Source of the DNA: Cunninghamia lanceolata | Taxonomy: Eukaryota; Streptophyta; Pinopsida; Cupressales; Cupressaceae | Reading direction: 5' to 3' | Assembly: GCA_027924645.1 (NCBI GenBank) | Contig: BSBN01000213.1 | Span: forward strand, 30,444,501-30,508,500 | DNA: 64,000 nucleotides | Shown here: in pieces, positions 32,108 through 42,844 of the stretch | How the letters are laid out: each line of letters starts with the position of its first letter | How positions within the stretch are numbered: position 1 is the stretch's first letter | Position numbers and translations under genes: made by a program | The notes under the pieces: model-generated | Told to the model about the DNA's origin: nothing | The model's input: the letters and a program-made list of their open reading frames with translations, nothing else | The model's database searches: none

Positions 32108-33135
32108 TTTCCTCCATAGTGGATTTAGATGATAGTGACTCAGAGGGTTTTCCTTCAACTTCCTCTACTTGTAGGGTTGATCATGAGGGTCCACCTTACC
32201 CTTTATAGAGTTTAGATTCAAATGCCGAAGACTCTCCTCCTCCATCCCCTTCTATTTCTTATTGGGCTTAACAAACTCTCTAGCCTAAAGGCACTCTTGT
32301 TAGGGATCCTTCAGATACCTAGAGGACTTAGTCACAACACCAGGATATTTTACATTCCTACATTGCCATAGCTTCAGATCCATAGTCCTTTCATGAAGCA
32401 TCAAGTATTGTGAGTGGGATTTAGCAATGGAGGAAGAGTATAATTCCTTGATTAGGGACACCACATTGGAGCTTGTTCCACTTCCTAAGGGAATAAAATT
32501 GGTTTGGTGTAAGTGGATCTATCAAACCAAATTTGTAATGGATGGATCAGTTGATAAGTACAAAGCACTTCATGTGGCCAAATGTTTCTTGTAGGTTCCC
32601 AATGTTGACTACACTGAGACCTTTGCCCCCATCGCTGAGATGAACTCCATTCACTTGATTCTTGCTATTGCTCTAGCTCATGGTTGGGTTGTACATTAGA
32701 TGGATTTGAAGAGCACATTTCTTCATGGGGATCTACAAGAGGAGATTTACATGGAATAACCACAAGGATTCATTTAGGATTCTTCATTGGTTTGTCAATT
32801 GAGGAAGTCTTTATATGGACTTAAGTAGGCCCCATGGCCTTGGTATGCCAAGATGGACTCCTTTCTTCTCTCAATTGGGTTCTCTAGATGCCACTCAAAT
32901 CTAAATGCCTACATCTTGAGATAGGAGGATGCTCTTATCTTCTTGGTTCTCTATGTTGATGATTTGATTGTCACAGGGAGCACCTCATCCATGAGTGTCA
33001 AGACTACTTTGCACGATAGATTTTTCCATGACCTACTTGGGTCTCTTGCACTACTTTCTTGAGATCAAGATCACTTAGACCTCTTCTAGGATCTCTCTTG
33101 CATAACCCAAGTACACTCTTGATCTACTAGCTCAT
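32108..33135 (+). pseudogene. E3 reverse transcriptase
   Basis: After an acidic, Ser/Pro-rich hinge (IVDLDDSDSEGFPSTSS) the domain starts at about 32420: AMEEEYNSLIRDTTLELVPL, then LVWCKWIYQTKF, VDYTETFAPIAEMNSIHLI, MDLKSTFLHGDLQEEIYME and SLYGLK. The catalytic YVDD is intact at 32952-32963 (LYVDDLIVTG). Stops replace several conserved codons and a frameshift follows YVDD. Clear Ty1/copia reverse transcriptase, inactive. Confidence 0.9.
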
Positions 33136-33850
33136 TTTCACATGGTTGATTGTAAGCCTGCATTGACTCCCTTTCTATCTAGAGTCAAACTTGAGGTGAA
33201 GTGTTTCACTCCACTTGTTGATGCCACTTTGTATTGTCAACTCATTGGCAACCTCACCTACTTGACTCATACTCGCCTAGACATTTTATTTGCAGTTGGT
33301 CTAGTTTCGTTCTTCATGATGGAGCCACATGAGCTTCACTGGAAGGCAACCAAATGCATTATACACTACATTCAGGGAACTTACAGATACAAGATTCACT
33401 ATACAATAGGCACAGGTTCAAATCTAATTGTATACATGGACTCTGATTGGGTTGGTGATCTTTATGATTGCAAGTCCACATTTGGCTACAATTTTCACCT
33501 TGCTTCTAGTCCCATTTGTTGGTAGAGTAAGAAACAACATGTCATTGCTCTTTCATCAACTGAGGCTAAATATAAGGGAGCTGTTAATGTGGCCACTAGA
33601 AGGCTATTTGACTTCAAAATATCTTCACCAAACTTGACATCACTTTTCATAAGCCATCAATCATCTATTGCAACAACTACAGTGTCATCCAAATCTCAAA
33701 AAATCTAGTCCATCACCAATGGACCAAACACATCGAGATGGACACATGCACTTCCTTCAAGAGATGATGCACCTAAGCAAGTCATTGGTTTGTGTTATTG
33801 TCCTATAGTAGAGCAGGTTGCAGATATCTACACTAAATCCTTCACTAAGA
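33136..33850 (+). pseudogene. E3 RNase H
   Basis: The frame 33142-33525 gives the usual copia text: YCQLIGNLTYLTHTRLDILF, then EPHELHWKATKCIIHYIQGT and MDSDWVGDLYDCKSTFGYNF with an Asp-bearing YMDSDW block. The rest is shifted (STEAKYKGAVN and, at 33806-33850, EQVADIYTKSFTKKKF, which is the 'ADIFTK.L' end block). It ends pol of E3. Confidence 0.88.
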
Positions 33851-34069
33851 AAAAGTTCATCCATATTTGGTCTCTCTTAGGGGATGTAGGACATTTCTTC
33901 AGGGGGTCACTTAGCCCTTCTTGCATTTTCCTCTCATGGGGGGAGTTTTTTCTCACTGGGTTTTCTCCTTCTTTTCTATTTGAGAGGATCTTTGTACATG
34001 GGTTCCTCATTAGTCCTTGTAGCTGGGACCCATCTTTTCTTTTCCCTCTAAGTTGCACTTGAGGGGGGG
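33851..34069 (+). promoter_or_regulatory. E3 3' region and polypurine tract
   Basis: A still partly open stretch (LSWGEFFLTGFSPSFLFERI, then FVHGFLISPCSWDPSF) is shared with elements C and D and seems to be a conserved 3' region. It ends in TTGAGGGGGGG (34059-34069), the polypurine tract next to the LTR. Confidence 0.8.
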
Positions 34070-34376
34070 TGTTAGTATGAATGGGGTATATTTCCTAACT
34101 AGTTTATTTCCTAGCTATTTCTTTGGACTTAGGTCCTTTTCACACTAGGTTAAGTATACTTAGGGGCTTTTTACACACTATCCCACATTGCTTGTGTTTT
34201 TAGTCTCCTGGATGATATATTCTATATGTACTCACCTATTGCTTTCATTGTAATCACTTAAATTTGTATGCTTTGAATTCTTGATTAAATAGAATATAAT
34301 TTATTCTTTTAATTATAGATCTATGTTCTTTCTTTCCCTCAGTATATTATGGGTGGCTTTACAGTCAAATCTGACA
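34070..34376 (+). repeat. E3 3' LTR
   Basis: It starts TGTTAGTATGAATGGGGTAT, similar to the LTR starts of C (TGTTGGTTTGAACAGGGTTA) and D (TGTTGGTGTGAACATGGTAC). The end is taken at CTGACA (34376) because a TG...CA pair is expected; no partner LTR is available, so this end is uncertain. Confidence 0.65.
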
Positions 34377-35133
34377 TAACTTGTTAGAGCATGTGATGTT
34401 TATTTGGGGGCACACTTATTTATAAGTGGTCCCAATAACATTAATAATGTTTTATTTAATATAAAGTTTAGCCTTATATTTATATTTATAACATATACAT
34501 GCCATAGGGGGATTAATTATTTAATTAATAGATTAAATATAAATATTAATTTATTAATTAATAGATCATTTGTCTTATGGCATATATAACCATTTGGGTT
34601 CGTTGTTAAATAATATATTAATATAAATATTATTTTTTATTAATTAAATGATCTTATACCTTAATTGAAAAAGTATAACCAACCACAATAGTATAAGATG
34701 GTTTCATCCTATATTTAAGGATTCTTGCATAAGGAATTGAAATATCATTGGATATATGTATTTGACAATTATTAAAGTCTATAAGAGGTATTGAGGTTGT
34801 GTGTGGACGGATGGGAGGAGAGGTTGAAAAGATAGGTTATTTGATTGAAATTTTTTTAATATAATTGAATGATACTTGTTTGTGAGTTTTTGGCCATAAG
34901 ATTGTCCTCACATAAATTTTGTGTACTATGCAATATTGTCTCAATTTTATTTATACATAGTTTATCTAATGGTTTAATACATGATTATAATCAATTATTA
35001 ACATGGATTCAATTCATTAAAATCCTAACATAACTCTAGAAATGGATTGAGGAAGTCAAAATGTTGTTCAAATGAAAATTTGGGCCTCATCTGAACACCT
35101 TTGAAATCTATGTGCTATAATTATATATGAGGG
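34377..35133. other. AT-rich spacer
   Basis: No gene or element end was recognised. It contains repeated TTAATTAATAGAT-type words (34510-34570 and 34600-34660). The last five bases, GAGGG (35129-35133), are the target site of G1. Confidence 0.5.
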
Positions 35134-36578
35134 TGTAATGGTCTGCCCTGTTGGTAATTTTTTTTATTTTCTTAATTGTGTTATTTTTATTAGATTGTGG
35201 TCTTTCAGAACTAAATGGAAGATGCAGAAGGGGTTTTTTGGTTTTGCATGTATTGTTTTTGCACAAATACAAGGAAATATAAGACATGCATTGAATACCC
35301 AGAAAAACTATAATAGATATGAGTAAAATACCACTGACCCAGATCATAGAATAGGTAAATATGAATTACAATCACATACCCATGTCATGTTTTGCAACTT
35401 CACAAGACTGCTGTAGTTGAACCAAAAATATAGACTCATAGATCATCATCAAAACATCATCAAATGATTATACTCCTTCATATTTGCTACTGCAGTGAAA
35501 TCCCCTAACCCTAGGTGCCTTGAATTGGATGAGTTTGAAGCCCAAAATGAGGTATTTCTGTCCCAACAAGGTACCATGCCTGGGTAAAGCATATACGGCC
35601 CCTGTGGTATGCTGATGCAATGAAAAACATAACCCAAAAACTGATATAAACTCTTCAATAAACCTCTGTAATCTGTAGCACTACTGAAGCCAATAAAAAG
35701 GTGAAATCTCCACTCAAAAATATATGCACAAACAACCCAAAGGAAGGTACGACCAGGTCTACAATTGTATGGCTTGTACTAGGCAAGGTACAACCAACAA
35801 AGGATGGTAAAGCAATCCACAAATCACCTCAAAACCTACACATAACTATGGCTAAAAAGACTATATCTTCTTCTATTCAAACTGAATGATATCATGATGA
35901 AACTCCTCAAAAATGATGTCCTCTAATGCACAATCGAAGCCTTTGTATGAAGCTCCCAACTACTCTCTGGATGCTGTCTCCCAGGCAAGAGAAGAGTGAT
36001 CTTACAGGGGGCTACGTCTCTGCAAAACCCTATTTCCATACCCCAAAGCCATGCTTTAGTTTGCTTAGTCAACTATGTTTTTGAAAATGACAGAGAGAGA
36101 AATGAAGTCAAAAAATGCCTTTTATACCCTCCTTGCTCCCAACGCCCAAATAGGAGGGAACTTTATTATTTTAAATTTGAAATAAGCCCCTTGTTCCCTC
36201 ATGGACCACTCACCCTCCCCTAGCACCACAACTTTAAGTTATAACTTAAAGTTCAAAAGGGAAAGTTACTTTATTAATTTAAAGTAACCATAGCCAATAA
36301 ACTATTATAAGTTAAATATTAAATTTAACTTATACTTCAAAATATAATCCCCTGGTTGTTCTTGAAGTCCAACTACAAGTGCTAGGTGCTCCAATTGACA
36401 GGCTATAAATAGTAATTGGCCAACACCACCTGATACCTCCTATCTGACTTACTATAAATAGTAAGTTCTGGAATTACAACCACAAAAGGTTCCCTAACCA
36501 CATCTATTAGCCTACGAGAACCCTGGGAGTAGGCTAATCACTCCATCTCTCTAAATGAGCTAAGGAGGGGACATTACA
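35134..36578 (-). repeat. G1 3' LTR
   Basis: On the + strand TGTAATGGTCTGCCCT ... GGGGACATTACA; the ends are inverted TGTAATG / CATTACA. It aligns with 41312-42839. It is 83 bp shorter, almost entirely because it lacks the GT/GA microsatellite (only GACAGAGAGAGA here, about 36088). Confidence 0.93.
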
Positions 36579-36637
36579 GTTTGCCCTACCCAGAATTGCT
36601 TGCCCTCAAGCAATTGCAGTACTGGATGCTGGAGAAT

Positions 36638-36946
36638 CTATTCACTTTCCCAAGTAGCATCCTCCTCTGGTAAGTCCTGCCACTTCACCAAGTACTCTGT
36701 GATTACTCTTTGCCTGATAGTCCTCTCCTTGAAATCAATCACTACCTTTGGAACAAGTACCAACTTACCCTCATCATCCAATGGGGGAAACATTGCTGAA
36801 GGAGTCACATTATGACCAAGTGCCTTCTTGAGGTGAGATACATGAAACACATTATGCACTGTACTCCCCTTAGGTAACTCCAGGTCATAGGCTACCTCAC
36901 CAACTCTCCTAGTGACTCTGAATGGGCCATAAAAATGAGGTTTCAA
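36638..36946 (-). pseudogene. G1 integrase C-terminus and chromodomain
   Basis: The minus-strand frame reads MKPHFYGPFRVTRRVGEVAY and VHNVFHVSHLKKALG (the GPY/F-type region of gypsy integrase, here GPF), then ERTIRQRVITEYLVKWQDLP and EDATWESE, which is a chromodomain ('YLVKW.......TWE'). Chromodomains direct insertion into particular chromatin. The frame is intact over 102 codons, continuing after the stop near 36637 with a few more related residues. Confidence 0.92.
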
Positions 36947-38040
36947 CTTCTCTGCTCCACTCTTCTTTAGAGTGGACTACCTGTATGGCTGCAATCTTAC
37001 ATAAACCCTATCACCCACCTCAAACTCTTGTTGTCTACAGTGCTGATCAGCATACAACTTCTACTGATTCTGGGCATGCTGAATGTTTTCTCTCAAAGAT
37101 GTCATTATGTCTTGGCTCTCCTGCAAGAAGTCCTTAGCCTTGGGTACTCTACAATCACTGTACAACAAATCAATGAAGCTAGGTGCTTCATATCCATACA
37201 AAGCCATGAAAGGTGACATTTTAATGGACATGTGGAAAGTGGAGTTGTAACAAAACTCTCCCAAGTACAACCATTTTATCCATCCCTTTTTCTTCCCTGA
37301 AACATAATTCTAAAGGTAGCCTTCCACCCATTTGTTAATTATTTCCATTTGGTCATCTGTTTGGGGTGGTAACTAGTGCTAGGAGTCAACTTGATACCAC
37401 ATAATTTGAACAATTCTTGCCAGAACAAGCTCATGAACTTGTTGTCCCTATCACTTATGATGTTCTTTGGTACCCCATGAAGCCTAAACACCTCCTTGAA
37501 GAACAAATCTGCCACCTGTAAGGCTGTATATCATGCTGATATGGTAAAGAAATGAGAAAATTTGGTCAAATGGTCCACTACAACAAATATACAATCCTTC
37601 CCTTGCACCTTGGGAAGCCCTGTGATGAAATCCATGGAAACACTCTCCCACTTTTGAGTAGGAATGGGCAATGGTTGTAGCAGACCAACCGGGTATGTGT
37701 GCTCATTTTTATTTTGTTGGCACACTAGACACTCACGTACATACTTGGTAATGTCTTCCTTCATCCCCTTCCATAAGAATCTCTCATGGATTTACTTATA
37801 TGTCTTATAAAACCCAAGATGACCAGCCATTGGAGTGTCATGAAAAGATTTGAAAATTTGCTCTTTCAACATTGATTCAGACACTAACCAAATCCTCTCC
37901 TTGTAAAAGATCAAACCATCTTGCACACTATATTTATCACCATCCCAAGTACCATCAAGAATGCTATTGGCAAGGTTGTTCTTTGCATAATCAACCTGAA
38001 TATTCTCCTTCCAATCTGCTGCTATCTCAGAAAAACACAT
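36947..38040 (-). pseudogene. G1 integrase core
   Basis: The zinc-binding part shows H-x-H in HDTPMAGHLGFYKT (about 37800-37840) and C-x-x-C in CLVCQQNKN. The core shows VSMDFITGLP (first Asp, near 37635), SDRDNKF (second Asp, about 37445) and [10 protein letters not shown] (Glu, about 37350), so the D-D-E triad is present, though the usual DGQTE reads DDQME. Stops fall at about 37790, 37530 and 37315. It would insert element DNA into the host chromosome. Confidence 0.88.
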
Positions 38041-38660
38041 AAATGTGGTCTCCTAGATAGTGCATTAGCCACCACATTTCTTTTTCCCTTGACATATTCA
38101 ATGTCAAAATCATATGCTTGAAGTTTCCTAACCCATTTCTACTGTCTCTCACTCAAATCCTTTTGATTAAGGAAGTATTTCAGACTGTTATGATCAGTTT
38201 TAACAATAAATTTGCCCCCAACAAGATACTATTTGTACTTAGCCAAATCATACATTATGGCTAACATCTCTTTATCATATATTGAATAACTTCTCTCACT
38301 TTCCTTCAATTTTCTACTCTTGAAAGCAATTGGATGCTTGTTTTGCATGAGGACAACCCCTATACCATCACCAGAAGCATCACATTCAAGCTCAAATGGC
38401 TTGGAAAAATCAGGAAGTGCCAAAATAGGGCATGAGTTCATCAGCTTCTTAAACTGATCAAATGAATCATGTGCTGATTTTGACCAAGAGAATGCGCATT
38501 TCCTAGTCAAATCAGTAGGCGGCGCAGCAACCTATGAAAATCCTTTCACAAACCTTCTATAGAACCCACACAATCCAAAAAATCCCTTAAGCTGTGTCAA
38601 ATTAGTGGGTGGTGGCAAATCAAGTATTGCCTTGATTTTATCAGGATCCGCACGAACTCC
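38041..38660 (-). pseudogene. G1 RNase H
   Basis: ALPDFSKPFELECDASGDGI, then GVVLMQNKHPIAFKSRKL and ERSYSIYDKEMLAIMYDLAK (38510-38229), match the gypsy RNase H blocks with the Asp of 'DAS', the Glu of 'KEMLA' and the 'YS..DKE' motif. A frameshift and stop near 38228 separate the last part, which carries the tether to integrase. Confidence 0.88.
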
Positions 38661-39500
38661 ATCAGCATTGATTATATGCCCAAGATATAACAACTTGTCA
38701 TCCCAAACTTACACTTGGATTCTTTAGCAAAAAGAGACTCACTCTCAAGAATACCCAACACCTCATCCAAGTGTTTCAAATGCTCTTCCCATGATCTACT
38801 ATAAACAAGGATGTCATCAAAGAAGATTAGCACAAACTTACGTAACTGTTTGCTAAACACCTTGTTCATGCATGACTAGAAAGTGGCTGGAGCATATGTC
38901 AAACTGAAGGGCATGACAAGAAACTTGAAATGTCCAAAATGACATCTAAATGTAGTCTTCTCCACATCCTCCTCCCTAACTCTAATATGATGGTATCCTG
39001 ATCTCAGGTCTATTTTGGAGAAGTATACTGCACCATGCAACTCATCAATCAGCTCATCAATGCATGGGATGGGATACCTATTCTTAATTGTTTTCTTATT
39101 AAGTGCCCCTGTAATCCACACACACATGCATAGTCCCATCCTTCTTCTTGACCAAGAGAATTGAAGAAGCAAATGGGCTCTTTCTTGGCCGAATGTGTCC
39201 CATCTCTAAGAGCTCCTTTATGATCTTCTCAATCTCATATTTAAGTCTATTGGGATGCTTGTAAGGAGTAGTAATCACTGCCTTAGTGCCCTCCTCTAAC
39301 TCTATCACATGCTCAATGCCCGTATCAGGAGGCCTACATAGAGGAAGACTATAAAACACCTTGCTTCTTTTGGAAAGACGCTCTTGTATCTCTGGTGGAT
39401 AAGATCTCTTAACCTCCTTTGTAACCGTGGGCATAATAACATACTCTGCTAGCCACTCTACCTGATCATGCCTAAAAAGTCTCTGCATTCATTTGAAAGA
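38661..39500 (-). pseudogene. G1 reverse transcriptase
   Basis: The start is marked by IEHVIELEEGTKAVITTPYK and [13 protein letters not shown]. After an overlap frameshift near 39100-39170 come [35 protein letters not shown] and [15 protein letters not shown]. The catalytic motif is FFDD at about 38813-38824 (LIFFDDILVYSRSW), the usual chromovirus variant with Phe-x-Asp-Asp. A stop lies just before MNKVFSKQLRKFV. Confidence 0.9.
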
Positions 39501-39559
39501 CACCACACGTGGTCCTCCATTTGACAAACCCCTCAAGATCACATTTCTCAGGGCTTCTG

Positions 39560-39960
39560 ATTTGAATTTTAGCTCCATGGTCTAAAAATTAAGGGTGATC
39601 TCTCCCAAAGAACATAGCCACTGAATTCCCATAACTACATCTGAGTCTTCAATACTAACCACATAGAAACCTTCCTTAATCTCATAATCCTCAAATTGTA
39701 TACTCAACTGTGGGACCATCTTAGTACAATTGATAGTGAAACCATCAGCTACCATTACCTGAAAACCACTCACCTCCTAAGTTTGAAGGCCTCTACAAAC
39801 AACTAAGCCCTCATCAATAAAATTATCAGCAGCTCTTGTATCAATCAAAGGTATCATTCGCTACCCCTTAAGTACCCCTCTAATGTGAAGAGACTCATTC
39901 TTCTGAAAACTATCATTGTCCTCTTCCTTTTCACCCTCTTCTGGTGCCTTTTCATCCTCA
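39560..39960 (-). pseudogene. G1 aspartic protease
   Basis: On the minus strand LIDTRAADNFIDEGLV (about 39808-39855) stands where gypsy proteases have 'LID-S/T-G-ATHNFI'; the catalytic D is kept but the Gly after it is Arg. VADGFTINCTKMVPQLSIQF and MGIQWLCSLGEITLNF follow, the usual end of the protease. A stop separates the two halves near 39774. Confidence 0.75.
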
Positions 39961-39999
39961 CAATCTTCATAATCAGATTGTTGGTTTGAATTTTCTGAT

Positions 40000-41265
40000 G
40001 CACTTTCTTCACCAGATTGGTACTCAATTAGGAGTGCCTTCCCCTTAGGTGAACATTTATGGCCTTTGGTCCAAGGCTCCTTGCATGTGAAACATAAACC
40101 CTTCCTCCTAAGCTCATTTAATGTCTCACTATCAATCTTAGTATATTGTTTCTTTGGTTGTTCCTATTCCCTTGCAATATGTTTTATGTCCTTGTCTTTT
40201 TTTTTAAGGAAACCTTTGGGTTGAGATTTGTTTTGTGAAGAAGTAGACTCCATATCTCTAGCTTTCCTGATTGCTTCCCATAGAGTAGGTGGATTGAATG
40301 CCTTAATGAATCCTCTCAAAGGTTCTAATAACCCATTAATAAAGAGCACAACAAGTCTCCTCTCAGAAATATCTGTCACTAGTACTGATAACCACTGAAA
40401 ATCAACCACATAAGCATCCACTGTACCCCACTGTTTTAGTTGTGCTAGCTCATTAAAGTGCAGTTCTGGATCCTTCTTATAAAACCTCTCAATTATTCTT
40501 TCAGTAAAGTCAGCATATTATGTGATTTGTGCATGTCCCAATGTGATCATGCCATTGTGCCACCACTCATGAGCAAGTCTGTCTAGATACATAGCACCAT
40601 ATTTTATGGATTCTACTTCAGGCATAGGATTAAGAGTAAAGAAAGTATCAACTTTTTGGACCCATGCACGAGATGATGTACTCCTAGAGCCATCAAAGTA
40701 AGGGAGACTGAGCTTCCCAAGCTTCTTACGCAACTCATTGTGCTGTTCTCTATTGTCTCTGTTGGGTATATGCCTCATCCTAACATCCATGTAGTCACGT
40801 AGAGATATGTCACACTAAAAATCAGGTCCTGCATCTCTCCAATCTTGTCGAAATTGATCCTGCATTTCAACTAGAGTGAGTTTATTTCTTGTTGGTGGTT
40901 CAACTCTAGGTGGAAAGATTGGCATAAGAGGTCTCGCTACTACTGCTCTCTGTTGAGGATCTTCCACTCTAGGTGGATTTTGGCCATTCCTCTAATCCCC
41001 ATTACCCTTGTTATTGACTGCCAATAAGGCAATCACATCAACCAACTGAGCCATGCGCTGATTTGATTGCTCCTAACTTCTAACCAAGGCATCCAAAAGA
41101 AGTGTTGTATGATCTGGTTCTAGAACCCTGTTATCTTTGTCACCCATATTTCCTGTGTGAGCTGGTTTTTGTTCTTCTGTATTAGAAGGCCAATGTTCCC
41201 AATGATCTCCCCTTTTTCTCTATCTTTCTTGATATCTTCTTTCTCTGTCACTGGTGCTCATAGAA
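40000..41265 (-). pseudogene. G1 gag
   Basis: The minus-strand frames 40790-40518 and 40421-40164 carry KLGKLSLPYFDGSRSTSSRA, YLDRLAHEWWHNGM and, further on, ERRLVVLFINGLLEPLRGFI and PTLWEAIRKARDME, the standard plant gypsy gag core. A zinc knuckle CFTCKEPWTKGHKC is at about 40062-40100. A short start region up to about 41265 precedes it. Stops near 40517 and 40163 break the frame. Confidence 0.85.
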
Positions 41266-41296
41266 CTTCATTACCCATGGGATGACAGGAAGATTT

Positions 41297-41311
41297 GTGC
41301 TCTGATACCAC
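41297..41311 (-). promoter_or_regulatory. G1 primer binding site
   Basis: On the minus strand TGGTATCAGAGCAC begins one base after the LTR end ...CATTACA; it is the methionine-tRNA primer site and fixes the leftward orientation. Confidence 0.92.
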
Positions 41312-42284
41312 TGTAATGGTCTGCCCTATTGGTAATTTTTTTATTTTCTTAATTGTGTTATTTTTATTAGATTGTGGTCTTTTAAAACTAGATGGAAGAC
41401 GCAGAAGGCATTTTTTGGTTTTGCATGTATTGTTTTTGTACAAATACAAGGAAATATAAGACATGTATTGAATACCCATAAAACTAGAATAGATATGAGT
41501 AAAATACCACTGACCCAGATCATAGAATAGATAAATATGAATTACAATCACATACCCATGTCATGTTTTACAAATTCATAGGATTGTTGTAGCTGAACCA
41601 ACAATATAGACTCATACATCATCATCAAAACATCATCAAATGATTATACTCCTTCATATTTGCTACTACAGTGAAATCCCCTAACCCTAGATACCTTGGA
41701 TTGGATGAGTTTGAAGCCCAAAATGAGGTATTTCTGTCCTAGCAAGGTACCACACCCAGGTACAACATGTACGGCCCTTGTGGTATGCTGATGCAATAAA
41801 AAATATAGCCCAAAACTGATATAAACTCTTCAATAAACCTCTGTAATATGTAGTACTGTTGAAGCCAATAAAAAGGTGAAAAGCCCACTAAAAAATATGC
41901 ACAAACAACCCAAAGGAAGGTACGACCAGGTCTGTAGTTGTACGACCTGTACTAGACAAGGTACGACCAACAAAGGATGGTAAAATAGTCCATAAATCAC
42001 CTCAAAACCTACACATAACTATGGCTGAAAAGACTATATCTTCTGTTGTTCAAAATTGAATGATATCTTGATGAAACTCCTCAAAAATGATGTCCTCTGA
42101 TGCACAAGCGAAGCCTCTGTATGAAGCTCCAAGCTACTCTCCTGATGTTGTCTCCCAAGCACGAGAAGAGTGATCTTACAAGGGGCTACATCCCTGCAAA
42201 GCCCTATTTCCATATCCCAAAGCCATGCTTTAGTTTGCTCAGTCAAATATGTTTTCGAAAATGTGTGTGTGTGTGTGTGTGAGT

Positions 42285-42367
<83 letters not shown>

Positions 42368-42839
42368 AGTCAAAAAATGCCTTTTATACCCTCCTTGCTC
42401 CCAATGCCCAAATAGGAGGGAACTTTATTATTTTAAATTTGAAATAAGCCCCTTATTCCCTCATGGATTGCTCACCCTCCCCTAGCACCACAACTTTAAG
42501 TTATAACTTAAAGTTCAAAAGGAAAAGTTACTTTATTAATTTAAAGTAACCATAGCCAATAAACTATTTAAGTTAAATATTAAATTTAACTTATACTTCA
42601 AAATATAATCCCCTAGTTGTTCTCGAAGTCCAACTGCAAGTGCTAGGTGCTCCAACTGACAGGCTATAAATAGTAATTGGCCAACGCCACCTGATACCTC
42701 TTGTATGACTTACTATAAATAGTAAGTCCTAAAATTATGACCACAAAAGGTTCCCTAACTACATCTATTAGCCTACGGGAACCCTAGGAGTAGGCTAATC
42801 ACTCCATCTCTTTGAATGAGCTAAGGAGGGGACATTACA
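41312..42839 (-). repeat. G1 5' LTR
   Basis: Partner of 35134-36578, with the same TGTAATG...CATTACA ends, followed by the GAGGG duplication. It holds the expanded GT/GA microsatellite at 42264-42363 that the other LTR lacks. Confidence 0.93.
42264..42363. repeat. (GT)n-(GAGT)n-(GA)n microsatellite in the G1 5' LTR
   Basis: A GT run (42264-42280), a short GAGT part, then a GA run to 42363. The matching place in the other LTR has only a few GA repeats, so the run grew after insertion. Confidence 0.95.
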
Positions 42840-42844
42840 GAGGG

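Larger units (their letters stand above)
21958..34376 (+). mobile_element. Copia element E3, host of E1, C and a 3.4-kb insertion
   Basis: Pieces of one copia pol appear in order on the + strand: GAG-pre-integrase end and integrase start (21958-22202), integrase rest (28078-28680), reverse transcriptase and RNase H (32108-33850), 3' region, polypurine tract and LTR (34070-34376). Gag, protease and the 5' LTR would have lain left of E1 and are missing. Two other elements separate the pieces. Many stops occur, more than in E1 or E2, consistent with E3 being the oldest layer. Confidence 0.85.
35134..42839 (-). mobile_element. Chromovirus G1 (Ty3/gypsy), nearly complete
   Basis: LTRs 35134-36578 and 41312-42839 enclose gag, protease, reverse transcriptase, RNase H, integrase and a C-terminal chromodomain in Ty3/gypsy order on the minus strand. 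The primer site lies next to the right LTR. The target duplication is GAGGG at 35129-35133 and 42840-42844. The interior is shorter than usual for a complete chromovirus pol only through small lesions; the whole element is 7.7 kb. Scattered stops and frameshifts and a changed protease motif suggest it is dead, but it is the best preserved pol in the window. Confidence 0.95.

Noticed and set aside
34960..35133. E3 reaching up to the G1 border
   Set aside because: E3 ends with its LTR near 34376; the intervening AT-rich DNA shows no match to E3 or G1.
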